From contig VBOT01000108.1 of the NCBI GenBank assembly GCA_005893225.1, positions 1-32,549 of the forward strand: a stretch of DNA of 32,549 nt. The letters run 5' to 3'. Shown here piece by piece: positions 9,409 through 18,158 of the stretch. Positions within the stretch are counted from its first letter, which is position 1, and each line of letters starts with the position of its first letter. The stretch is from Candidatus Eiseniibacteriota bacterium. Its GTDB lineage: Bacteria; Eisenbacteria; RBG-16-71-46. The notes under the pieces are model-generated. The model did not search any database. It saw nothing but the letters and a program-made list of their open reading frames with translations, and was not told where the DNA came from. A program made the translations under genes and the position numbers.

Positions 9409-9697
9409 GGCATCCCTCCGGGCGGCGCGCGCGCCCTGACGCTCCCGCTCGGGAGCTCGAGCCCCCCGCCGGCCGACCGCCCCACGCTTTGAGTCCACGA
9501 TTCCTGGACTTATGCGCCCAGAGACGTGAAAGAATCGTGGTAACGACCTGCCGGTTAATACATCTGAAAGTTCATAAAATGGTGTAAACTAGGCCCTCGC
9601 ACCGACCCCCGAAGAAGCGTTGACTCCAGGGGGTTTCATATATGGGCGCCTGACGCTCGAGAAGGGATTTTCGGGCGCTGGCAGGAGGTGAGCCAGC
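9409..9697. other. Intergenic region between lptD and cluster A, with AT-rich promoter candidate
   Basis: No gene is seen. The first part is GC-rich. An inverted repeat CCACGATTC (9495-9503) / GAATCGTGG (9532-9540) with a 28-nt spacer follows and may be a weak terminator or an operator. Next comes a strikingly AT-rich patch (9553-9590) with TTAATA (9555), TAAAAT (9575) and TAAACT (9585), and further on TTGACT (9620) and TATATG (9639). Spacings are not ideal for a sigma-70 promoter. This is the likely location of the cluster A promoter. A good Shine-Dalgarno, AGGAGGTG, ends at 9690. Confidence 0.45.
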
Positions 9698-12277
9698 GTG
9701 TCGACCGCCGCTCCCCGAGAATCGCCCATGGAGGAGGCGCCGGCTGCTCGAAGGCTCGTGCGGGGCCACAGTCCCTCGGCCCCGGCGCCGCCACTCGTCC
9801 GGCCCCGCGTGCGCGGCAAGTTCCTCTTCGCCGGCGACGACAAGCTCTACGTGCGCGGCGTCACCTACGGGGCCTTCCGTCCCGACCCTGCCGGCCGCGA
9901 GTACTGGCGCCCGGACGTCATCGAGCGCGACTTCGCCCTGATGGCGGCCTCGGGCCTGAACGCCGTCCGGATTCCCCACACCATGCCCCCGCGGTCCCTT
10001 CTCGACGCCGCGAGCCGTCACGGCCTCCGGGTGATGGTGGGGCTCTCGGCCGAGCAGCACATCGGCTACCTCATCGACCGGAAGAAGAGCATGTCCGAGA
10101 TCGAGACGATGATCCGGATGGCGGCGCGAGAGTGCGCCGGGCATCCGGCGCTGCTCTGCTATGGACTCGGCAACGAGATCCCGGCCCCCGTGGTGAGATG
10201 GCTCGGCCGCCGCCCGGTGGAGCGTTACCTCAGGCGGCTCTACGGCGCCCTCAAGGCCGAGGACCCCGAGGGTCTCGTCACCTATGTGAACTACCCCACG
10301 ACCGAGTATCTCCAGCTCCCCTTCCTGGATCTGGTGTGCTTCAACGTCTACCTGGAAGAGCGGGAACGACTGGAGGCCTATCTCGCCCGCCTCCAGAACG
10401 TCGCGGGCGACCGCCCCTTGCTCATGAGCGAGCTGGGGCTCGACAGCCTCCGGAACGGAGAGGAGGCGCAGGCGCGGGCGCTGGACTGGCAGGTCCGCAC
10501 CACGCTTGCCGCAGGCTGCGCCGGCGCCTTCGTGTTCGCCTGGACCGACGAATGGTTCCGCGGCGGAGCCGAGGTCGATGACTGGTGCTTCGGCCTCACC
10601 CGCCGCGACCGCCGCCCGAAGCCCGCGCTCGCCGCCGTGGCGAGGGCGTTCCGCGAGGGGCCGGCTCCGCTCGATCGCGCCTGGCCCTCGTTCTCGGTGA
10701 TCGTCTGCACGCACAACGGCGCGCGCACGCTTCGCGACACGCTGGCGGGGCTCCAGAGGCTCGAGTATCCCGATTTCGAGGTGATCGTCGTCGACGACGG
10801 GTCGACCGACGCCACCCCGGCCATCGTCGAGGAGTACGGATGGCGCCGGATCCGCACCGATCACCGGGGCCTGGCCGCGGCCCGCAACGCGGGCGCCGAG
10901 GCCGCCACCGGGGAGATCGTGGCCTACATCGACGACGACGCGTACCCCGATCCCCACTGGCTCACCTATCTCGCGACCACTTTCATGACGACCCGCCACG
11001 CGGGTGTGGGAGGACCGAACCTCCCTCCGGCGGGCGACGGCCCGATCGCCGAGTGCATCGCGAACGCGCCCGGCGGCCCGGTGCACGTCCTTCTCTCGGA
11101 CCGCGAGGCGGAGCACATCCCCGGCTGCAACATGGCGTTCCGCGCCGAATGTCTGCGCGCCATCGGAGGGTTCGATCCGCGCTTCCGCGCGGCCGGCGAC
11201 GATGTCGACGTGTGCTGGCGCCTCCGCGACCGCGGCTGGAGCCTGGGGTTCAGCGCGGCGGCGGTGGTCTGGCACCACCGCCGCAACTCGGTTCGCACCT
11301 ACTGGAGGCAGCAGCGCGGGTACGGCCATGCCGAGGCGCTGCTGGCCGCGAAGTGGCCCGAGAAGTACAACGGCCTCGGTCATGTCACCTGGGCCGGGCG
11401 TCTGTACGGGAAAGGACTGGCCCAGGTCGGAAGCCGGCGCAGCCGGGTCTATCACGGCGTCTGGGGCAGCGCCCCTTATCAGTTCCTCTATCAGGGCACT
11501 CCCTCGGGCCTCGCGTCCCTGACGGCGATGCCGGAGTGGCATCTCGTGATCCTGGGTCTCGGCGTGCTCTCGGCGCTCGGCGCGTTCTGGCCGCCGCTGC
11601 TCTTCGCGCTGCCCCTGTTCGCGCTGGCGGCGCTGGCTCCCGTCCTGTCCGGCGTCCTGGGCGCCGCGCGAGCTTCGTTCCCGGGTCCGCCCCGGCGGCC
11701 CGCCTCGAGATTCGCGTTGCGCCTCCTCACCGGGTGGCTCCACGTGATCCAGCCCCTGGCCCGCCTGATCGGCCGGCTGCAGCACGGCCTCACGCCCTGG
11801 AGGTGGCGCGCCGCGCCCGCGGCGGCGCTTCCCATCCCCGGACGGTGCGCCGTGTGGAGCGAGCTCTGGCTGGATCCCGACGAGAGGCTTCGCCGCCTCG
11901 AGGCCAGCCTGAGGGCGGCCGGCGCCGCCGTCCGCCGCGGCCAGGATTACGACCGCTGGGACCTCGAGGTCGCGGGCGGGGCGCTGGGCACGGCCCGGGT
12001 GCTGATCGCCGCCGAGGATCACGGCGCGGGCACGCAGCTCGTGAGGTTCCGCTGGTGGCCGCGCTTCTCGCTGGGTGCACTGTCCCTCACCGCCCTGTTC
12101 GCGGCGCTCTCGCTGGGAGCCGGCCGGGCAGGCGTCTGGACGGCCGGCGCGTTCCTCGGCGCCGTCGCCCTGGCGCTCGCGCTGAGGACGCTGCTCGAGT
12201 CCGCCCGCGCCTCGAGGATCGTCCACCGGGCGCTCGGAGCCCCAGCGGCCCGAGGGGGCCGAAGTCATGGCGGGTGA
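9698..12277 (+). CDS. Glycosidase-like TIM barrel fused to GT2 glycosyltransferase (cluster A)
   Basis: 859 aa. Residues about 40-320 resemble a GH5/GH2-type (clan A) TIM barrel, with GKFLFAGDDKLYVRGVTYG, an acid/base-like E160 in GNEIPAP and a nucleophile-like E245 in MSELGLDS. Residues about 330-600 are a family 2 glycosyltransferase: FSVIVCTHNGARTL, VVDDGSTDA, the DxD-type D412-D414, GCNMAFR, the acidic GDDVDVCWR and WRQQRGYG. C-terminal hydrophobic segments (about residues 615-655 and 795-830) suggest membrane anchoring with a small soluble domain between them. GTG 9698 follows AGGAGGTG at good spacing. The N-terminal 35 residues include the translated 46-bp repeat and differ from the cluster B paralogue. 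The gene overlaps the next one by 11 bp. Substrate unknown; a surface polysaccharide is my inference. Confidence 0.8.
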   Translation: MSTAAPRESPMEEAPAARRLVRGHSPSAPAPPLVRPRVRGKFLFAGDDKLYVRGVTYGAFRPDPAGREYWRPDVIERDFALMAASGLNAVRIPHTMPPRSLLDAASRHGLRVMVGLSAEQHIGYLIDRKKSMSEIETMIRMAARECAGHPALLCYGLGNEIPAPVVRWLGRRPVERYLRRLYGALKAEDPEGLVTYVNYPTTEYLQLPFLDLVCFNVYLEERERLEAYLARLQNVAGDRPLLMSELGLDSLRNGEEAQARALDWQVRTTLAAGCAGAFVFAWTDEWFRGGAEVDDWCFGLTRRDRRPKPALAAVARAFREGPAPLDRAWPSFSVIVCTHNGARTLRDTLAGLQRLEYPDFEVIVVDDGSTDATPAIVEEYGWRRIRTDHRGLAAARNAGAEAATGEIVAYIDDDAYPDPHWLTYLATTFMTTRHAGVGGPNLPPAGDGPIAECIANAPGGPVHVLLSDREAEHIPGCNMAFRAECLRAIGGFDPRFRAAGDDVDVCWRLRDRGWSLGFSAAAVVWHHRRNSVRTYWRQQRGYGHAEALLAAKWPEKYNGLGHVTWAGRLYGKGLAQVGSRRSRVYHGVWGSAPYQFLYQGTPSGLASLTAMPEWHLVILGLGVLSALGAFWPPLLFALPLFALAALAPVLSGVLGAARASFPGPPRRPASRFALRLLTGWLHVIQPLARLIGRLQHGLTPWRWRAAPAAALPIPGRCAVWSELWLDPDERLRRLEASLRAAGAAVRRGQDYDRWDLEVAGGALGTARVLIAAEDHGAGTQLVRFRWWPRFSLGALSLTALFAALSLGAGRAGVWTAGAFLGAVALALALRTLLESARASRIVHRALGAPAARGGRSHGG
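9742..9787 (-). repeat. 46-bp inverted repeat, copy 2 (start of glycosidase-GT2 gene)
   Basis: Exact reverse-complement copy of 9100-9145, lying in the N-terminal codons of the GT2 fusion and encoding RRLVRGHSPSAP. It is bordered on both sides by GGCGCC. Confidence 0.9.
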
Positions 12278-15026
12278 CCGCAGGCTCGTCACGTTGCGCC
12301 GGCTGCTCGGGCAGACGAGGCGCTACCGGCCTTCCGTCGAGGCGCTCTTCCTGCTGAGCCTCCTCGCCAGTCCCCTGGAGCTGCTGACGCCACTTCCTCT
12401 CAAGATCGTCGTGGACAGCGCGATCGGCTCCCACCCGCTCCCGCGCCTCGTTGATCGGGTGCCGGAGGCCGTCAGCCGTTCACCGGCAGCGTTGGCGTCC
12501 TTCGCCGTCGTTCTCCTGGTGGCGGTCGTGCTGGTCAGCCGGCTCCTCGCTCTCTGGCGCACGTTGCTGCGAGCACGCCTGACGGGGCGGCTGATCCTGG
12601 ACTTCCGTGGACGACTCTTCCGCCAGGTGCGGCGCGTCTCGGGCGCCTCCTTCTCTCTCTCCAGCATCCAGCACGACGTCCCGGCCATCCCACGCGTTCT
12701 GACCGAGAGCTTCATCCCCTTGATCGTCTCGGCGGTCACGCTCCTCGGAATGATCTACGTCACCGACCGGATCGACCGGCCGCTGGCGCTGATCGCGCTC
12801 GGCATCTCACCGGGTCTGTTCGTGACTTCGCGCGCCTTCCGCGGGCGCCTCCGCCGCCGGTCGCCGCAGGCGGAGAAGCTCGAGAGCTCGGAGCTTTCCA
12901 TCGTGCATGACGCGCTCGGCGCGCTGCGCGCGGCGAAGAGGTTCGGGCGGGAAGGGCGGGAGGCGAGGCTCCACGCCCGGCGCTTCGGGCAACGCATGAG
13001 GACTCGCGCGCGACTCGCCACGACCAAAGCGACCCTCGACCTTCTGGTCGGGCTCATCACGGCAGGGGGCGCGGCGGTTCTGATTCTGGTGGGAGTCCAG
13101 CACGTCCGGGCCGGCACGCTCACCCTGGGATGCATGCTCCTGGTGATGTCGTACCTGAACCAGCTCTACCGGCCCGTGAGGACCATCAGCCAGAAGGCAG
13201 CGAGCCTCGGACCGGAGCTGGCCCGCGCCGGGCGCGTCCTCGCCCTGCTCGACCGCCGGCCCGAGGTCGAGGAGCGACCGGACGCGCTTCCGCTCGCTCT
13301 GGCCCGCGGCGCCATCACCTTCCACCACGTTTCCTTCGCATCCGGCGAGGGACGGCCGCTGCTGCAGGACGTCTCGTTCGAGATCGGGCCCCGCGCGCGC
13401 GTCGGCATCATGGGCGCCTCCGGAGCGGTGGCGGACGCGCTGAACGCCTTGCTCACCCGACTCCGCGATCCGACCGAGGGGGAGATCCGGCTCGACGGAG
13501 TGGATCTCCGCCGCTACCGGGTCGCGGATCTGCGGCGCCAGTTCGCCGTCGTGCCCCGCGACCCGGTGCTCTTCCCGGGCACCATCGCCGAGAACATCGC
13601 GCTCGCGAGCCCGGTAGGCAGGGACGAGCTCATTGCGGCGGCCCAGGGAGCCAATGCTCACGAGTTCATCGTCCAGCTCCCCCGCGGCTACGACACGCGG
13701 GTGGGCCGGGGCGGGGTCGAGCTCTCGAGCGGCCAGCGACGGCTCATGGCCATCGCCGCGGCGTTCATAGACGATGCTCCGGTGGTGATCGTGGACGATC
13801 GTGCGAGCGACGTGGATCCCGAGACCGAAGCCGCGCTTCGCGGGGCGATTCGCCGTCTTGCGCGCGGGCGCACCTCCATCCTGATCACCCATCGGGAGAG
13901 CTTGCTCGAGCGGTGCGACGAGGTGATCGCGCTCGAGCACGGCCGCATCGTCGCCGAGACGGCCCGCGCCGCGCGCGGCGCCCCGCCGGTGTCCTCGACC
14001 GGGAGCTCGCGTGGGCCGAACCTTGCTAGTCACCCGGCCGCTCGCGCCTGGAGCCGCCTCCACCCCGACGCCGAGCCGCTCGGGATCGAGCCCCTGAAGG
14101 TTCGCCAGCACAAGAACATGATCTACCGGCTCGCCGGCGCCGGTCCGAGCGGCGCCCCGGTGATCGCCAAGCGGTGTCCGAGGGAGGTCGCGCGGCTGGA
14201 GCGCACCGTTTACGAAGAGATTCTCCCGCGTTTCGGAGTCCCCTCGCTGCGGCAGTACGGCTACCTCGAGGAGCCGGAAGGCCTCTACTGCTGGCTCTTC
14301 ATGGAGGAGGCCGCCGGGATCAGCTACTCGAACCTGATCCCCGAGCACCGCGCCCATGCCGCCCGCTGGCTCGGCCTTCTCCACAGCGGCCTCGCGACCG
14401 ATACCGCCGCCGGCCGGGCGTTGCCCGATGCGGGCCCGGCCCGCTACCTCGGCGTGTTGCAGTCGATCCGCGAGGCGATGCGGCGGCACCTGGACAATCC
14501 GATCCTGTCGGAGGGCGACGTCGGCTTCCTGCACGCGATGCAGTCTCGCTTCGACGATCTGGCGGCACACTGGAGCCGGCTCGAGGACATCTGCGACGCC
14601 GCGCCGCGGACGCTCGTGCACGGCGACTTCAACGGCAAGAACATCCGCCTGCGATCCGCGAACGGGGAGAGCACGCTCCTGGTGTTCGACTGGGAGAACG
14701 CCGGTTGGGGCGTTCCGGCGGTCGACCTAGCCCAGCTCTCGGTCCAGTCGAGACGCCTGGCCGCGAACCCCGACCTCGCGACCTATGGCTCGCTGGTGCG
14801 AGAGCGCTGGCCCGAGCTTCCCCCCGCGGCGTGGGAGCGACTCGCGTACTGCGGAACGGTCTTCCGCACGCTTTGCGCCCTGTCCTGGGACATGGAGAGC
14901 CTGGCCACGGACTGGGCGCACCAGTACGTCGGCAACATGCACATGTACGCCGAGGAGCTGGAAAACGCGCTCGAGCGACTCGGGTGGGTGGGGCGCGCAC
15001 CGTGGCGGGAGGTGGTCGGGGCATGA
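12267..15026 (+). CDS. Degenerate ABC exporter fused to APH-like phosphotransferase
   Basis: 919 aa in one open frame. Residues 1 to about 330 are a type I exporter membrane domain (TPLPLKIVVDSAIGSHPLP, VQHVRAGTLTLG). Residues about 345-570 are the nucleotide-binding domain, but key sites are lost: Walker A reads GASGAVADA (389 is Ala, not Lys), the Q-loop Gln is R431, the signature is LSSGQRR, and Walker B ends D510-D511 instead of D-E. The H-loop H542 remains. From about residue 600 an aminoglycoside-phosphotransferase-like kinase follows, with intact HGDFNGKN (H785, D787, N792) and VFDWENAG (D808). An in-frame GTG at 13989 could start the kinase separately, but no Shine-Dalgarno supports it. 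Role inferred: a non-hydrolysing half transporter or scaffold carrying a sugar or small-molecule kinase. The stop overlaps the next ATG. Confidence 0.82.
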   Translation: MAGDRRLVTLRRLLGQTRRYRPSVEALFLLSLLASPLELLTPLPLKIVVDSAIGSHPLPRLVDRVPEAVSRSPAALASFAVVLLVAVVLVSRLLALWRTLLRARLTGRLILDFRGRLFRQVRRVSGASFSLSSIQHDVPAIPRVLTESFIPLIVSAVTLLGMIYVTDRIDRPLALIALGISPGLFVTSRAFRGRLRRRSPQAEKLESSELSIVHDALGALRAAKRFGREGREARLHARRFGQRMRTRARLATTKATLDLLVGLITAGGAAVLILVGVQHVRAGTLTLGCMLLVMSYLNQLYRPVRTISQKAASLGPELARAGRVLALLDRRPEVEERPDALPLALARGAITFHHVSFASGEGRPLLQDVSFEIGPRARVGIMGASGAVADALNALLTRLRDPTEGEIRLDGVDLRRYRVADLRRQFAVVPRDPVLFPGTIAENIALASPVGRDELIAAAQGANAHEFIVQLPRGYDTRVGRGGVELSSGQRRLMAIAAAFIDDAPVVIVDDRASDVDPETEAALRGAIRRLARGRTSILITHRESLLERCDEVIALEHGRIVAETARAARGAPPVSSTGSSRGPNLASHPAARAWSRLHPDAEPLGIEPLKVRQHKNMIYRLAGAGPSGAPVIAKRCPREVARLERTVYEEILPRFGVPSLRQYGYLEEPEGLYCWLFMEEAAGISYSNLIPEHRAHAARWLGLLHSGLATDTAAGRALPDAGPARYLGVLQSIREAMRRHLDNPILSEGDVGFLHAMQSRFDDLAAHWSRLEDICDAAPRTLVHGDFNGKNIRLRSANGESTLLVFDWENAGWGVPAVDLAQLSVQSRRLAANPDLATYGSLVRERWPELPPAAWERLAYCGTVFRTLCALSWDMESLATDWAHQYVGNMHMYAEELENALERLGWVGRAPWREVVGA

Positions 15027-15889
15027 CGCTGAGGGTCGGATTCCTGCTGCCGTACTACAGCCGGCAGAGCAAGAGCCACATGCCGGCGGCGATGCGGATG
15101 CTCTCGGAGCGGGGCGTCCGGGTCGACGTGATTCATCCCACGGACCTGGTGGTCCAGCTCTCGACCCTGCGGGCCGAGCACGATCTCTACGTCCTCAAGC
15201 ATACCGGCAGCTTCACCATGAGCCTCGCGGGGGCGCTGCACGCCCGGGGCGCCGCGATCCTGAATCCATGCGCGGTGACGGCGGCGCTGCAGGACCGAAT
15301 CATCAGGGGTCTCATCCTGGCGTCGGCCGGGGTCCCCACACCCGCCACCTACGTGGTCCGGCACCCCGCCCAGCTGGCGCCTTTCCTCGACGACGGGCCG
15401 CTGGTCGTCAAGCCGTACCGGGAAACCGGCTGTATCGACAATTGCCTGGTCCGGGGCGCCGGCGACCTGGAAGGCCTGCCGGACGGCAAGGAACCCCTCA
15501 TCGCCCAGCGTTACCACCCGCCCGACGGTCGCGATCTCAAGATCTATTCGATCGGCGGCACGCTCTTTGGCGTCAAGAAGACCTTCCCGCCCAGGACCGA
15601 GGCGGAGAAGCACGGCGAGCCTTTCACCCCCAGCCCCGAGCTGTGCGAGATCGCCTGGCTTTGCGGGCGGGCGTTCGGAATCGACCTCTACGGGGTCGAC
15701 ATCATCGAGAGCGGCGGAAAGCCGTACGTGGTCGACATCTCCAGCATGCCGGGGTTCAAGGGAGTCCCGGATGCCGCCTCGCACCTGGCTTCGTACTTCC
15801 ATCGGGCGGCGGAGCGCGCTGCTCACGCCCGGCATTCGGTCGGACCCGAGGCGCCGGCCAGGCCGACGGCAGGCGAGGCGCCCGCGTGA
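15023..15889 (+). CDS. ATP-grasp (RimK-like) ligase
   Basis: 288 aa. ATP-grasp proteins join a carboxylate to an amine or similar nucleophile through an acylphosphate. Visible features are LVVKPYRETGC (ATP-binding Lys), the C-terminal YGVDIIESGGKPYVVDISSMPGF with acidic Mg-binding positions, and an N-terminal domain starting RVGFLLPYYSRQSKS. The best match I recognise is the RimK/glutathione-synthetase branch; the substrate cannot be told. ATG 15023 overlaps the stop of the ABC-kinase gene, and its own stop overlaps the next GTG, so it is firmly inside the operon. The Ala/Pro-rich C-terminal tail (about 25 residues) is probably disordered. Confidence 0.8.
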   Translation: MTLRVGFLLPYYSRQSKSHMPAAMRMLSERGVRVDVIHPTDLVVQLSTLRAEHDLYVLKHTGSFTMSLAGALHARGAAILNPCAVTAALQDRIIRGLILASAGVPTPATYVVRHPAQLAPFLDDGPLVVKPYRETGCIDNCLVRGAGDLEGLPDGKEPLIAQRYHPPDGRDLKIYSIGGTLFGVKKTFPPRTEAEKHGEPFTPSPELCEIAWLCGRAFGIDLYGVDIIESGGKPYVVDISSMPGFKGVPDAASHLASYFHRAAERAAHARHSVGPEAPARPTAGEAPA

Positions 15890-17082
15890 GCGTCACGGTC
15901 TGCCTGGCGCCTGCGAACACGGTCGGATACCCCGAGGGGGGCGGCCACTTCTGGGTGTACCTCAACTGGGCCCTCTCCCTGCGTGAGGCCGGAGCCCGCG
16001 TGATCTGGCTCGAGGGCATCGATCGCACCGGGGCGGACAGCTCGGTGGAGAGCCGCCGCCGCTGGCGCGGTCGCGACGTGCGGGAATGCGTCGCGGCCCT
16101 GAGGTCGCGGCTCGCCTCCCACGGCCTCGCCGAAACGATGGCGCTCTACTCGATCGACGGCGGGACCTTGCCCGACGACATCACCCAGGGCTGCATCGAC
16201 CTGGACGCAGCCGCGGGCGCCGACCTGCTCCTCAACCTGTGGCACTCGCTGCCCGCGCCGGTGGTGCAGCGCTTCCGCCGCACCGCCTTCGTCGACACGG
16301 ATCCGGGTCTGCTCCAGGTGTGGATGACCACCGGCGACATCCGCGTCGCACCCCACGACGTCTACTTCACGATCGGCGAGACGGTGGGCACGCCCGCGGC
16401 CCGCTTCCCGGACTGCGGCATCGACTGGCACTACACTCCGCCGCCCGTTGCACTCTCGGCGTGGCCTGTGACCCGTGCCGACGGGGCCGCGCCCTACACG
16501 ACGATCACGCACTGGTGGGGAGGATCCTTCGAGTTCAGGGGGGAGCAGTTCTCCAACGACAAGGGGGCCGCCTTTCTCGAGTACTCGGACCTCGCCTCGC
16601 GGGTCACCGCGAAGCTCGAGCTGGCGGTGTGCTTCGGCAAGCACCTCGACGAATGGCGAGCACGGCTCGAGCCGCTGGGGTGGCGGATCCGCGAGGCCTG
16701 GGACGTGAGCGCCACGCCCGGCCAGTACCGCGCCTACATCCAGGGGTCGAGAGGGGAATTCTCCTGCGTCAAGCCCTACTGCCCCCAGTTCGTCAACGGC
16801 TGGACGAGCGACCGCACCGTCTGCTATCTGGCGAGCGGGAAGCCCGCCGTGGTGGGGTACACCGGCCCCAGCCGGTTTCCGGAGGCCGAGGGTCTGTTCC
16901 GGTTCCGCAGCATGGATGAAGCGGTGCGAGCGCTGGCGGCCGTCGAGGCCGACTACGAGGGGCACTGCCGGCGCGCTCGCGCGCTGGCCGAGGAGTTCTT
17001 CGACGGTCGCCGGGTGGTCGCCCGCATCCTGGAGCGGGCGCTGGACGGGAGCCTGTCCCATTCGGCCGGAGGCGTCGAGTGA
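15886..17082 (+). CDS. GT-B-like glycosyltransferase, paralogue 1
   Basis: 398 aa. The N-terminal block PEGGGHFWVYLNWALSLREA is followed by ADLLLNLWHS, FVDTDPGLLQVWM and GETVGTPAARFPDCGI. The C-terminal half has IQGSRGEFSCVKPYC, GWTSDRTVCYLASGKPAVV and a final VEADYEGHCRRARALAEEFF. The C-terminal block is like that of GT-B-fold transferases, where it would bind the nucleotide sugar; I assign no specific family. It is clearly homologous to the genes at 18822 and at the right end of the window, but differs in the middle: WWGGSFEFRGEQFSNDKGA replaces the segment around SSWSSTDWLKV of its relatives. GTG start and stop both overlap their neighbours. Confidence 0.7.
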   Translation: MSVTVCLAPANTVGYPEGGGHFWVYLNWALSLREAGARVIWLEGIDRTGADSSVESRRRWRGRDVRECVAALRSRLASHGLAETMALYSIDGGTLPDDITQGCIDLDAAAGADLLLNLWHSLPAPVVQRFRRTAFVDTDPGLLQVWMTTGDIRVAPHDVYFTIGETVGTPAARFPDCGIDWHYTPPPVALSAWPVTRADGAAPYTTITHWWGGSFEFRGEQFSNDKGAAFLEYSDLASRVTAKLELAVCFGKHLDEWRARLEPLGWRIREAWDVSATPGQYRAYIQGSRGEFSCVKPYCPQFVNGWTSDRTVCYLASGKPAVVGYTGPSRFPEAEGLFRFRSMDEAVRALAAVEADYEGHCRRARALAEEFFDGRRVVARILERALDGSLSHSAGGVE

Positions 17083-18158
17083 CGGCGAGCCCGGGGAGGG
17101 ACGGGAACGAGCTGCGCGAGGGACTCGGCCGCTCGCTGGAGCAGTGGGGAGAGCCCGGCGCGGCGGAGCTGAGCGAGCTCTTGCGGGAGATGCTCGGCGA
17201 GGGCGTGACGCAGCCGACCTTGAGGCTCGAGCGACTGAAGAACGAGGTCTACCGCCTGGGGGTGGACGGGGAGGCCGGGCGCACGCTGGTGCTCAAGCTC
17301 CTCAAGCCGGCGGTCGCCCAGACCGACCGCCTGGTGGCCGAGCGCTGGCTGCCGGCGTTGGGTCTCGGGGACCGCTGCCCGCGGCTGCTCGGGGCCGCGG
17401 CGGAGCGTGAGGGGCGCTGCGTGTGGCACGTCTACGAGGATCTGGGCAAGCGGAGTCTCGGCCTCGAGCCCGATCCGGCGTATCTCGGGGCGGCGATCGA
17501 CCTGGTCGCCGAGCTCCACGGCCGCGCCGCCGTCCACCCGCTTCTTCCCGAGGTGCGATGGCGCGCTCGCGACCTCGGTGCCTCCTTCTTCACCTCGAAC
17601 CTCCAGGATGCCATGGCGGCCCTCGAAGCTCTGGCCACCCTCCACGAGGGTGTGCCGGTGGAGTTCCCGGCCTCCCGGGCGCGCCTGCTCCAGCGGCTGC
17701 AGGCGGTTCTCGAAGATGCCCCGCGGCGCCTCGGGGTCATGAAGGAGGTCGGGGGACCCGACACGCTGCTCCACGGCGACCTCTGGCCCAGGAACGTCTT
17801 CGTGACCGCGGACGGCCAGGGCCCGCGCGCCCGGCTCATCGACTGGGACCACGTCGGGGCGGGTCCGTTCAGCTACGACCTCTCCACGTTCCTCTACCGG
17901 TCCTCTCCCGAAGCGCGGCCGTGGATCCTGCAGCGCTACCGCGAGGCGTCGGAACGCTGGGGCCGGCGCCTCCCCGGAAACGAAGAGCTGAACTTGCTCT
18001 TCCACACCGCGGAGTTCGCCCGCTGCACCCACTGCATCCTCTTCGACGCCATGATCGTCCTCGACGAGAGAGCCGAGTGGGCGGTCCAGGAGCTCATGGA
18101 TTACGAGCGCTGGCTGGAGACTCTCCGCCCGCCTCTCCCGGACGGAAGCCCCGCGTGA
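17079..18158 (+). CDS. APH-like phosphotransferase
   Basis: 359 aa of the aminoglycoside phosphotransferase/choline kinase superfamily. The N-lobe has VLKLLKP (ATP-binding Lys). The catalytic loop is HGDLWPRN (H232, D234, N239) and the Mg-binding Asp is in LIDWDHVG (D255). All are intact, so it is probably an active kinase. In a glycan cluster the substrate is more likely a sugar, choline-like head group or biosynthetic intermediate than an antibiotic (inference). It is not closely similar to the kinase half of the ABC fusion beyond the shared fold. GTG 17079 overlaps the preceding stop and the TGA overlaps the next GTG. Confidence 0.8.
   Translation: MTASPGRDGNELREGLGRSLEQWGEPGAAELSELLREMLGEGVTQPTLRLERLKNEVYRLGVDGEAGRTLVLKLLKPAVAQTDRLVAERWLPALGLGDRCPRLLGAAAEREGRCVWHVYEDLGKRSLGLEPDPAYLGAAIDLVAELHGRAAVHPLLPEVRWRARDLGASFFTSNLQDAMAALEALATLHEGVPVEFPASRARLLQRLQAVLEDAPRRLGVMKEVGGPDTLLHGDLWPRNVFVTADGQGPRARLIDWDHVGAGPFSYDLSTFLYRSSPEARPWILQRYREASERWGRRLPGNEELNLLFHTAEFARCTHCILFDAMIVLDERAEWAVQELMDYERWLETLRPPLPDGSPA

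Noticed and set aside
9553-9590. AT-rich patch as an origin or recombination site
   Set aside because: Too short and without repeated boxes or partner genes; a promoter region is the simpler reading.
9572-12292. Long minus-strand frame opposite the glycosidase-GT2 gene
   Set aside because: Shadow of a gene with unmistakable GT2 motifs on the + strand.
17079-18158. APH-like kinase as an aminoglycoside-resistance gene
   Set aside because: It has only superfamily motifs and lies inside a glycan-type operon; nothing points to an antibiotic substrate.
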